This document shows positions 1 to 8,187 of a stretch of DNA of 10,283 bases, piece after piece (within the stretch, counting starts at the first letter, position 1; each line of letters begins with the position of its first letter). Both the position numbers and the translations under genes were made by a program. Where the stretch lies: positions 1-10,283 of the forward strand of contig JASHXW010000065.1 of the NCBI GenBank assembly GCA_030043395.1. Direction: 5' to 3'. Source of the DNA: Streptosporangiaceae bacterium (GTDB lineage: Bacteria; Actinomycetota; Actinomycetes; Streptosporangiales; Streptosporangiaceae). Under the pieces are notes generated by a model, which had not been told where the DNA came from, made no database searches, and was given only the letters and a program-made list of their open reading frames with translations.

Positions 1-2975
<2,975 letters not shown>

Positions 2976-3210
2976 CACTTTCCTCGCCATGGCGGTGGTA
3001 CGGCGGCGTGCGGGGTGCTGTGCCGTGGGTCCGAACGAGGTCCGGGCAGCACGACAGGCCCGTGTTCGAGGCGAACACGGGTTGTGGCTCTAGTCTACGG
3101 GGCCTGCGGCGGACGCCGGACGACGTTCGCACGGTAGCCTCGTGCGTGCCGCGAACAGGGCCATTGGCCGCTGGGGCGGCGGGACCCGCCGGGTGGCGGG
3201 AGCACACGGA
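2976..3210. promoter_or_regulatory. Divergent intergenic region between mfd and the sulfurylase/APS-kinase gene
   Basis: This gap of about 235 bases separates two genes transcribed away from each other, so it should hold promoters for both. Besides the palindrome at 3059-3081, the only promoter-like hexamers I see are TAnnnT matches: TAGTCT at 3091-3096 and TAGCCT at 3135-3140 on the plus strand, and TAGACT on the minus strand over 3097-3092. None has a convincing -35 partner. If TAGCCT is a real -10, transcription would begin near 3147, which would rule out the GTG at 3142 as the fusion-gene start. The mfd ribosome site (GAGGAAAG) lies just before 2975. Confidence 0.4.
3059..3081. promoter_or_regulatory. 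Perfect 10+10 bp palindrome, probable operator
   Basis: Arms CCCGTGTTCG (3059-3068) and CGAACACGGG (3072-3081) are perfect inverted complements separated by AGG. It lies midway between two divergent starts, 10 bases before the TAGTCT hexamer at 3091. Neither side has a T-run, so an operator for a dimeric regulator, or a stem in the mfd leader RNA, is more likely than a terminator. It is not a LexA/SOS box: the half-site order is GTTC...GAAC, the reverse of the actinobacterial GAAC-N4-GTTC. Confidence 0.5.
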
Positions 3211-4830
3211 GTGACCGCGGGAGAGACGGTGGCCACGCAGAAGACAGTGACCGCGCACGAGCAGGCCGGGCAGGAGCGGGCTGCGGACGGGCAAGTGGCG
3301 GACGGGCAGCCCGCTGGGGAGCCTGCCGCGCGCGCTGACCTTTCGGCACTGCCGTCAGTCACCCTGGACGGACGCCAGCTCGGCGACCTCGAGCTGATCC
3401 TCTCCGGGGCGTTCGCGCCGCTGAACGGGTTCATGACCAAGGCGGACGTCGCCAGCGTGACGTCTTCAGCGGCGCTGGCTGACGGCACGCCGTGGCCGGT
3501 GCCGGTCACCCTCGACGTTCCGGCGGGAACTCTCGGCCCAGACGCACCGCGGGTGCTGCTCGCCGATCCGGAGGGAACTCCGCTCGCCGTGCTGGACATT
3601 AAAGAGCGAACGGAGCGCGCCGGCCCTGCGGGCTCCCCCGGCACGGTCCGCCTGGCCGGGCCAGTGACCGCCAACCGCGTGCCAGAGCACGGGTCGTTTC
3701 GTCGGCTGATGGTCTCGCCAGAGCGAGCCAGGGCCGAGATGGGCAGCGGGCCGGTGCTTGCGTTCGCGACGAGGAGGCCGATCGGCAGGCGGCAGATCGG
3801 CCAGCTCAGGCACCACGCGGAGCAGCTCAAGGCACGGCTCCTGCTGCTGCCGCTGGTGGCCGGGCCAGCCGAGGTGGTCAGGCAGCCTGAGTCCCTGATA
3901 CGCACCGTGCTGGCGACCGCGCAGAGCTTGCCTGGCAATCCGCGCGTAATACCGGTTCCGCTGGCCGCGCGGGGACCTGATCCGGCTCGTGACCAGGGCG
4001 CCGCCGCCATCGTCGCCGCGGCCTACGGCGCGACGCACATGATGGCGGACGATGCCACAGCCGTGGCCGCCATCGCGGCCCCCATACCGGTGCTCGCGTC
4101 CGGGGACTGGGCCTACGACCCGCAGGCCGAGGTGTGGCGCCCCCTGTCGCTGATCGAGCCGGGCACCGAGATCGAGGACCTGTCAGCCGACCAGCTCGGC
4201 GACATGCTGGACACCGGCGCGCAGATCCCCGCCTGGTACGCGCCGGAGGCAGTCGTCGCTGAGCTGCGGCACGCGCGGCCGCCACGATCGGAGCGCGGCT
4301 TCGTGCTGTTCCTGACCGGGCTGTCCGGATCGGGCAAGTCGACGATCGCCAGGGACCTGCGCGATCTGCTCGCCGAACGTGGCGACCGGCGGGTGTCACT
4401 GCTCGACGGCGACCTGGTGCGCTCGCTGCTCTCGGCTGGCCTGGGGTTCTCCAGGGCTGACCGGGACCTGAACATCGCCAGGATCGGCTACGTGGCCGCC
4501 GAGATCGCCAAGCACGGCGGCATCGCGATCTGCGCGCCGATCGCGCCGTACGCGGCCGCGAGGGATCAGGTCAGGCAGATGGTCTCGCAGGTCGGCGATT
4601 TCCTGCTGATCCACGTCGCGACGCCAGTCGAGGTGTGCGAACAACGCGACCGCAAGGGCCTGTACGCCAAGGCAAGGGCTGGCCTGATCGGGGACTTCAC
4701 CGGTGTATCCGCCCCGTACGAAGAGCCAGCCGATGCTGTCCTGGAGATCGACACCTCGGTGGTCAGCCGCGAGCAGGCCACTGCCGCCATCATCGGGATG
4801 CTCAAGTCGGGCGGCTGGCTGAGCGCCTAG
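3211..4830 (+). CDS. cysC: ATP-sulfurylase-like / APS kinase fusion with a degenerate sulfurylase active site
   Basis: The C-terminal APS kinase domain (about residues 361-539) phosphorylates adenylyl sulfate to PAPS in sulfate assimilation. It has GLSGSGKST (370-378), the DGDLVR loop (399-404), LNIARIGYVA, CAPIAPY, EVCEQRDRKGLYAKAR and FTGVSAPYEEP. The N-terminal half is recognisably from the Sat family (LGDLELILSGAFAPLNGF near residue 60; TGAQIPAWYAPEAV near 340). However, the catalytic QTRNP-x-HxxH stretch reads ATRRPIGRRQ (186-195) and the GRDHAGP loop reads ADDATAV, so the sulfurylase is probably dead and another enzyme would have to make APS. Start choice: GTG 3211 follows GGGAG by 8 bases; GTG 3229 (GGGAG plus 6) is equally possible; GTG 3142 has no ribosome site. 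The gene stands alone, divergent from mfd. The APS-kinase call is firm; loss of sulfurylase activity is inferred. Confidence 0.93.
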   Translation: MTAGETVATQKTVTAHEQAGQERAADGQVADGQPAGEPAARADLSALPSVTLDGRQLGDLELILSGAFAPLNGFMTKADVASVTSSAALADGTPWPVPVTLDVPAGTLGPDAPRVLLADPEGTPLAVLDIKERTERAGPAGSPGTVRLAGPVTANRVPEHGSFRRLMVSPERARAEMGSGPVLAFATRRPIGRRQIGQLRHHAEQLKARLLLLPLVAGPAEVVRQPESLIRTVLATAQSLPGNPRVIPVPLAARGPDPARDQGAAAIVAAAYGATHMMADDATAVAAIAAPIPVLASGDWAYDPQAEVWRPLSLIEPGTEIEDLSADQLGDMLDTGAQIPAWYAPEAVVAELRHARPPRSERGFVLFLTGLSGSGKSTIARDLRDLLAERGDRRVSLLDGDLVRSLLSAGLGFSRADRDLNIARIGYVAAEIAKHGGIAICAPIAPYAAARDQVRQMVSQVGDFLLIHVATPVEVCEQRDRKGLYAKARAGLIGDFTGVSAPYEEPADAVLEIDTSVVSREQATAAIIGMLKSGGWLSA

Positions 4831-4842
4831 CCGACTAGGCGC
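4823..4842. terminator. Hairpin spanning the cysC-fusion stop codon
   Basis: Perfect 8-bp arms GCGCCTAG (4823-4830) and CTAGGCGC (4835-4842) surround a CCGA loop. The left arm ends in the TAG stop codon. It sits between two convergent genes and has no T-tract, as is common for actinobacterial terminators. It could act on transcripts from either side. Confidence 0.5.
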
Positions 4843-4854
4843 GTCCAGCTCCTG

Positions 4855-4875
4855 CGACGAGCCGTCTAGTCGTCG
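4855..4875. terminator. Second small hairpin at the DUF4229 gene 3' end
   Basis: Arms CGACGA (4855-4860) and TCGTCG (4870-4875) flank a 9-base loop that contains the TAG stop codon of the minus-strand gene. With the hairpin at 4823-4842 it forms a two-stem block between convergent genes. A six-base stem is weak evidence alone, and the right arm is partly the Asp-rich C-terminal codons. Confidence 0.25.
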
Positions 4876-5108
4876 TCCTCGGCCCGCGTGCCCGCGTCAA
4901 GGCGGTCCCGGAAGCTGGTGATCCTGCGGTCGATCGCTCCGGCCATCGCGTTGCGCTGTGGCGAGAGCACGAAGTAGCTGATGACCGCGCTCACCAGGGC
5001 CGCCAGGCCGAGCAGCAGCCAGCTTCTGGCACCTGCGATGTACAGCAGCAAGAACGCGACGGCGAACAGGCCGATCCGCAGGACGCTGTAGTAAAGGGTC
5101 GGACGCAT
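4866..5108 (-). CDS. DUF4229 small membrane protein
   Basis: An 80-residue protein matching the actinobacterial DUF4229 pattern: a short N-terminal LYYSVLRIGLF motif leading into membrane segment 1 (about 9-27), then segment 2 (about 29-48) ending SYFVLSPQR, then a charged cytoplasmic tail with RDRLDAGTRAEDDD at the C-terminus. The function of this family is unknown to me. It starts at ATG 5108, 12 bases after the stop of the dehydratase gene, so the two are very likely co-transcribed. There is no strong Shine-Dalgarno sequence, and translation may depend on readthrough from the upstream gene. It ends tail to tail with the sulfurylase/APS-kinase gene. Confidence 0.85.
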   Translation of the reverse strand: MRPTLYYSVLRIGLFAVAFLLLYIAGARSWLLLGLAALVSAVISYFVLSPQRNAMAGAIDRRITSFRDRLDAGTRAEDDD

Positions 5109-5120
5109 AGCGACACCAGC

Positions 5121-6122
5121 CTAGCCGTTTGGCTGGGTGCCAGCGTCGGCTGCCTGGCCTTCCGGGTGCAGGATGCCGGCGAGTAGCAGCGGGTCGACAT
5201 TGCCTCCGGAAAGGATCGCCACCCGGCGATCGGCGGCAGGCAGCTCGCCGGCCCGGAACAGGCAAGCGGCGACCGCGACCGCACCGCCCGGTTCGGCGAC
5301 CAGCCGGGCTCCGGTCGCGAGCATGCGCATGGCCTGCCGAATCTCGTCCTCGGTGACCGTCACGATGTCATCCACCAGGCTGGCCAGGTGCGCCATGGGC
5401 AGGTCCCCGACCTTGTCGGCGCGCAGCGCATCGGCGATCGTGCGCTGCGTCCGCGTGGCCGGCCAGGCGACCGCATGGCCAGCGCGCAGCGAGTCCCTGG
5501 CATCGGCCGCGAGCTCGGGCTCGACCCCGATCACGCGGGCGGCGGGATTAGCCCCCTTGATCGCCGCGGCGACCCCGGAGATGAGCCCGCCGCCGCCCAC
5601 CGGGCAGACGACGAGGTCGACGTCCGGGCAGTCAGCGGCGATCTCCAGCCCCACCGTGCCCTGGCCAGCTATGACGTCGCGGTGGTCGAACGGGGGAATC
5701 GGCGTAAAGCCATGCTCGGCGACGAGTTGCGCGACCATTTTCGTGCGCGCTTCCAGGCTTGGCTCGCAGACGACTATCCGGGCGCCGAGCGAGCGCGCAG
5801 CGTCGACTTTCACGCGCGGCGCGTTGGCCGGAACGACGACGGTCGCTGGCACTTTCAGCAAAGCAGCCGCATAAGCCACGGCGTGCGCATGGTTGCCACT
5901 CGAGTGCGCCACGACGCCGCTGGCGCGCCGATCAGGAGGCAGCGCGCTGATCGCGTTGTAGGCACCGCGAATCTTGAATGCCCCGGTGGGCTGCAGGGAC
6001 TCGGCCTTGACGAGCAACCGGGGCTCAATCCGAGCGAACGGGACAAGCGGAGTGCGGAGCGCAATTCCGTCTAGCCGGGCCGCGGCCGTGGTGATCTCAG
6101 CTACCGACACGAGGTTTGACAC
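5121..6122 (-). CDS. PLP-dependent threonine/serine dehydratase (no ACT domain)
   Basis: A 333-residue fold-type II PLP enzyme of the threonine ammonia-lyase group, which deaminates threonine or serine to the 2-oxo acid plus ammonia. Visible motifs: PTGAFKIRGA with the Schiff-base Lys at residue 50; SSGNHAHAVAYAA (asparagine loop); PVGGGGLISG (phosphate-binding glycine loop); and SGGNVD near the C-terminus. The protein stops after the catalytic domain, so the isoleucine-sensing ACT domain of biosynthetic IlvA is absent. This suggests a catabolic dehydratase, or a relative such as serine racemase or the ectoine-locus EutB; sequence alone does not settle the substrate. The start is GTG 6122. 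The bases ahead of it can be read either as a weak ribosome site (AAGGTAGG) or as a -10 element of a leaderless transcript. It leads a two-gene operon with the DUF4229 protein and is divergent from bldC. Confidence 0.9.
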   Translation of the reverse strand: MSNLVSVAEITTAAARLDGIALRTPLVPFARIEPRLLVKAESLQPTGAFKIRGAYNAISALPPDRRASGVVAHSSGNHAHAVAYAAALLKVPATVVVPANAPRVKVDAARSLGARIVVCEPSLEARTKMVAQLVAEHGFTPIPPFDHRDVIAGQGTVGLEIAADCPDVDLVVCPVGGGGLISGVAAAIKGANPAARVIGVEPELAADARDSLRAGHAVAWPATRTQRTIADALRADKVGDLPMAHLASLVDDIVTVTEDEIRQAMRMLATGARLVAEPGGAVAVAACLFRAGELPAADRRVAILSGGNVDPLLLAGILHPEGQAADAGTQPNG

Positions 6123-6128
6123 GGACCT

Positions 6129-6134
6129 ACCTTA
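6129..6134 (-). promoter_or_regulatory. Possible -10 element for the dehydratase operon
   Basis: On the minus strand TAAGGT (6134 to 6129) matches the actinobacterial TAnnnT -10 pattern and is followed by exactly six bases before the GTG start at 6122. That geometry would give a transcript starting at or within a base of the start codon. No good -35 is seen at 17-18 bases. The same bases overlap a weak purine-rich ribosome site, so this is a tentative call. Confidence 0.3.
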
Positions 6135-6177
6135 CGTGTTCAGGTAGTTGTGGATAGTTCTCGGTCAAAGGGCTAGG

Positions 6178-6201
6178 ACAAGCTTGTGAGTAAATTTTTA
6201 C
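6178..6201. promoter_or_regulatory. Two adjacent palindromes in the dehydratase-bldC gap
   Basis: ACAAGCTTGT (6178-6187) is a perfect 10-bp palindrome. Two bases later GTAAATTTTTAC (6190-6201) has perfect 5-bp arms around TT. They sit in the most AT-rich stretch of the window, between two divergent starts. This fits a binding site for a dimeric regulator that acts on bldC, the dehydratase operon, or both. No regulator can be named. Confidence 0.4.
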
Positions 6202-6304
6202 GGAATCTAAGGAGTATTGTGATTCTTTGATATTAAGATAGAACTCGTGGGGGGGTCACAGCAGAGGAAGGTAGAGGGGGGTCCAGGCAAACGAGGAGTA
6301 CCGA
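6202..6304 (+). promoter_or_regulatory. AT-rich bldC promoter region and G-rich leader
   Basis: AT-rich sequence around 6202-6240 contains possible elements: TTGTGA (6217-6222) with TAGAAC 16 bases on, or TAAGAT (6234-6239) as a TAnnnT -10. Short inverted arms GAATC (6203-6207) and GATTC (6221-6225) overlap it. After it the leader turns purine-rich with runs of seven G (6249-6255) and six G (6276-6281). It ends with GAGGAG seven bases before the bldC ATG, a strong ribosome site. I cannot choose one promoter with confidence. Confidence 0.4.
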
Positions 6305-6514
6305 ATGGACGGCCAAAGTGATCGCCTGCTCACTCCCGGAGAGGTCGCTGCACTCTTCCGCGTTGATCCCAAAACCGTAACCCGATGGGCCGCTTCCGGC
6401 CGGATCAGCAGCATCCGGACACCCGGAGGGCACCGCCGCTACCGTGAGGTAGAAATCCGCGCGCTGCTCGGCATCGACGCCGAGCCACTGCAAGCCGCGG
6501 AATCGGTCAGCTGA
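6305..6514 (+). CDS. bldC: BldC-type MerR-family DNA-binding regulator
   Basis: A 69-residue protein almost entirely made of a MerR-type winged helix: LLTPGEVAALFRVDPKTVTRWA (helices 1-2), then the wing with SIRTPGGHRRYRE, then a short tail. This matches Streptomyces BldC closely in length and in the core motifs as I recall them. BldC lacks the effector and dimerisation domains of classical MerR proteins. It binds arrays of direct repeats and in Streptomyces delays the switch from vegetative growth to sporulation. The start ATG is fixed by GAGGAG seven bases upstream. The gene is monocistronic, divergent from the dehydratase operon, and ends before a large inverted repeat. The AT-rich upstream region could include autoregulatory sites, which is inference. 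Confidence 0.93.
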   Translation: MDGQSDRLLTPGEVAALFRVDPKTVTRWAASGRISSIRTPGGHRRYREVEIRALLGIDAEPLQAAESVS

Positions 6515-6550
6515 TAGTGAGACGGCGGCTGATCGGAATGCCAAGCTGAT

Positions 6551-6636
6551 CGGTTACCCGCTCGGGCCGCCGGACCGGACCCGGTTGAGCACCCCACTCG
6601 CAACCGCTGTGTCGGCCCGGCTCCCGTGGGTAACCG
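6551..6636. repeat. Nested imperfect inverted repeat between convergent genes
   Basis: Three nested complementary pairs fold the whole segment: CGGTTACCC (6551-6559) with GGGTAACCG (6628-6636); CGGGCCG (6563-6569) with CGGCCCG (6613-6619); CGGTTG (6582-6587) with CAACCG (6601-6606). About 22 base pairs form one long bulged hairpin. It lies between the ends of bldC (plus) and the 82-residue gene (minus), so a two-way terminator is the simplest reading. A small structured RNA or the remnant of a miniature repeat element is possible. It is preceded by two copies of GCTGATCGG (6528-6536 and 6545-6553). Confidence 0.55.
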
Positions 6637-6637
6637 G

Positions 6638-6886
6638 TCAATGCGCTTCCTGATCGCCTCTTGCAAGGAAGTCAAGAAACTGCCGCCGCAACGGCTCGTC
6701 GCCTTCTTGCCAGCGCTTCGCCCGCTCGTCTAGCTCTTGCTGGGACAGGGCCCCGCACGCCAGCCTCTCGTAATCGCTGTGGGCCGGGCCGATCTCCACG
6801 TATGCCTCGCCCACGACCGCACCGTCGTGCGCCGTTGCCGACTCAGGGACCAGGAGGTTGCCGTTGGGCAGCCTAACGACGTACAT
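6638..6886 (-). CDS. 82-residue hypothetical protein, coupled to the zincin gene
   Basis: I do not recognise this family. The N-terminal third (VRLPNGNLLVPESATAHDG) looks like two short beta strands. The rest is strongly charged and helical (SQQELDERAKRWQEGDEPLRRQFLDFL), rich in Glu, Asp, Arg and Gln. There is no signal peptide or membrane segment, so it should be cytoplasmic. The start is ATG 6886, preceded by AAGGTGG, which overlaps the end of the upstream zincin gene; only 11 bases separate stop from start. The two are therefore almost certainly one transcript and may be translationally coupled. An in-frame extension upstream to 7084 would run through the zincin reading frame and is rejected. 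A partner, inhibitor or chaperone of the zincin is a reasonable guess only. It faces bldC tail to tail. Confidence 0.8.
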   Translation of the reverse strand: MYVVRLPNGNLLVPESATAHDGAVVGEAYVEIGPAHSDYERLACGALSQQELDERAKRWQEGDEPLRRQFLDFLARGDQEAH

Positions 6887-6897
6887 GTCCCGCCACC

Positions 6898-8115
6898 TTA
6901 GATGCCGTACCGCACGTTGAAGTAGAGCATCACGCCCATCGCCGCCCGCGTGTTGCCGCCCACCATCTCCACGAGCGCGGGCCGCTGGCTCGACGCTATC
7001 GCGGCGAACGCGTCGGCGAAGAACTCCCGGCGCCCGAGCCGGCCAGGCTGGCGATGCAGGTCGCTGATCATCCACGGCAGGCACTGCCGGTACACCTGAC
7101 CGAAGTCGGTGAGATCGGACTGCCAGCGGTCACCGCTGCCGTCGATATCGTCCAGCGCGTGGCCGATCTCATGGCACATCACGTCGGGCGTGGGTGACGG
7201 CCGTGATCCGACGATGACCTTGCGCTCGCCGTAGGCGCCGGCGCAGCGGTCCCAGGTCGCGCGTCCTGATGGCAGCGCCACGCCCGTCAGGTCGGCCATG
7301 TCGTCGAGTTCAGGGACTCCGCCTGGCCCGACGTAGATCGCGTCGAGACCCGCCACCAGCCGCTCCTTGACCAGCTGCGGGAGTTCAGCGAGCCGGTCGA
7401 CGGCTTGGATGATCTGCGCGGGCGGGACCTCGTCCGCAGCCCACTCGCGGTGCAGGATGCGCTCAAGCAGGCCGCAATGCCGCTGGCCTGGCCGCGACGT
7501 GCCCGCTCTGGCTCGCTCGTACCAGGGCAGTGCCTTGACCTCGCGAGCGGGCGCGGCGGGCTTGGCGGCAGCACCTGCCGCCCGCGCACTACCCGCCGCG
7601 GCGCTCCTGGGCTGGCTGCGGACTGCTGCTCGCGCCGCAGCGTGACCGGGCGCACGCGACGTCCTGGCCCGCTCGCCGGGCTGAGCCTGCGGTCCGGTGC
7701 GAGCCTGCGGTCCGGTGCGAGCCTGCGATCCTGGGCGGGCCTGCGGGCCATGGCGGTTCGCCGGCTCCGGGCGCGCCAGGGAACCCGTCGGAGCTTCCGA
7801 CCACGAGAGCCCTTGCGGCCCGAGCCGGTCCCATGATGCGGCGCGGTCCTCTGATCCAGGCCATTGCGTCCCGGCGGAGGCTGGCGCCGCCGCCCGCCAC
7901 GGCCTGTCTGCTGACGTTCGCGACCGGTCACCGGACGCCGCGCGCGGCGGTGCCGTCGGAGCCGCGCGCGGCGGTGCCGTCGGCGCCGCCCGCCAGATCG
8001 ACGAGCTGGGCTGGCGATGGATTCCGGGCTGGCCCGCCGGGCCGACCCGCGTTCGGGACAGCACAGGACCCCGTCTTCGGCGTCGCCGACGCCATAGATC
8101 CAGTAACCGCCTCAT
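6898..8115 (-). CDS. Zincin metallopeptidase, lethal-factor-like motif, with repetitive Arg/Ala/Pro-rich N-terminus
   Basis: About 405 residues. The C-terminal ~200 hold a zinc peptidase core: MCHEIGHALDDIDG (HExxH at 315-319 from the chosen start) and RREFFADAFAA, whose Glu (364) lies 49 residues after the first His. This is the spacing I recall for the anthrax lethal-factor zinc ligands. The catalytic Tyr expected seven residues before that Glu in the lethal factor/PPEP group is not there. The N-terminal half is low-complexity, beginning with LDLWRRRRRRRG and carrying two sets of short repeats; no signal peptide is evident. The start at ATG 8115 is chosen because GGAG lies eight bases upstream; ATG 8121 would leave two. 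A TTA codon is the fourth codon. It is followed after 11 bases by the 82-residue gene and preceded by a secreted propeller gene. A toxin role, secretion route and substrate are unknown. Confidence 0.85.
   Translation of the reverse strand: MRRLLDLWRRRRRRRGPVLSRTRVGPAGQPGIHRQPSSSIWRAAPTAPPRAAPTAPPRAASGDRSRTSADRPWRAAAPASAGTQWPGSEDRAASWDRLGPQGLSWSEAPTGSLARPEPANRHGPQARPGSQARTGPQARTGPQAQPGERARTSRAPGHAAARAAVRSQPRSAAAGSARAAGAAAKPAAPAREVKALPWYERARAGTSRPGQRHCGLLERILHREWAADEVPPAQIIQAVDRLAELPQLVKERLVAGLDAIYVGPGGVPELDDMADLTGVALPSGRATWDRCAGAYGERKVIVGSRPSPTPDVMCHEIGHALDDIDGSGDRWQSDLTDFGQVYRQCLPWMISDLHRQPGRLGRREFFADAFAAIASSQRPALVEMVGGNTRAAMGVMLYFNVRYGI
7683..7754 (-). repeat. Four tandem 18-bp units inside the zincin gene
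   Basis: Units at 7683-7700, 7701-7718, 7719-7736 and 7737-7754. The first two are identical (plus-strand unit starting GAGCCTGCGG), and the last two diverge. Read on the minus strand they encode hexapeptides of the PQARTG type in the linker between the Arg-rich N-terminus and the zincin domain. The unit length is a multiple of three, so copy number can change without frameshift. Confidence 0.8.
7937..7984 (-). repeat. Two tandem 24-bp units inside the zincin gene
   Basis: Units 7937-7960 and 7961-7984 differ only at the last base and are followed by a partial third copy. They encode the octapeptide PTAPPRAA twice. This is a second, independent in-frame repeat expansion in the low-complexity half of the same protein. 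Confidence 0.8.
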
Positions 8116-8134
8116 GGCCATCGCTCCGTCGCTG

Positions 8135-8161
8135 CCTGGGACCTGACACTAGTCAGCCAGG
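8135..8161. terminator. Hairpin between propeller and zincin genes
   Basis: CCTGG (8135-8139) pairs with CCAGG (8157-8161) and CTGAC (8143-8147) with GTCAG (8152-8156), with a 4-base loop and a 3-base bulge. It occupies most of the 72-base gap between the propeller stop and the zincin start. There is no T-run. It may end the propeller transcript, or reduce readthrough into the zincin gene. Confidence 0.4.
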
Positions 8162-8187
8162 GTACGACGGGAAATGGCGCCGCGTCA

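Noticed and set aside
3059..3081. LexA/SOS box upstream of mfd
   Set aside because: Half-sites are GTTC then GAAC, the reverse of the actinobacterial SOS box, with the wrong spacing.
3090..4010. 306-residue minus-strand frame opposite the sulfurylase-like domain
   Set aside because: Antisense shadow of a coding frame with recognisable Sat-family motifs, and no ribosome site or domain of its own.
6249..6281. G-quadruplex in the bldC leader
   Set aside because: Only two long G runs are present, with short GG steps between them; a stable four-tract structure is not clearly supported.
6551..6636. tRNA gene
   Set aside because: The length is right, but no T-loop, anticodon stem or D-arm pattern fits; the pairing is one nested hairpin, not a cloverleaf.
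6887..7084. N-terminal extension of the 82-residue protein
   Set aside because: It would overlap the zincin coding region, reads as Arg/Ala-rich filler, and the ATG at 6886 has its own ribosome site.
7683..7754. Regular repeats considered as a CRISPR array
   Set aside because: Units are directly adjacent with no spacers and lie in frame within a coding region.
7697..8146. Plus-strand Cys/Gly/Arg-rich frame over the zincin repeats
   Set aside because: Its repetitive look comes from the 18-bp tandem units; the opposite frame connects to a conserved HExxH domain.
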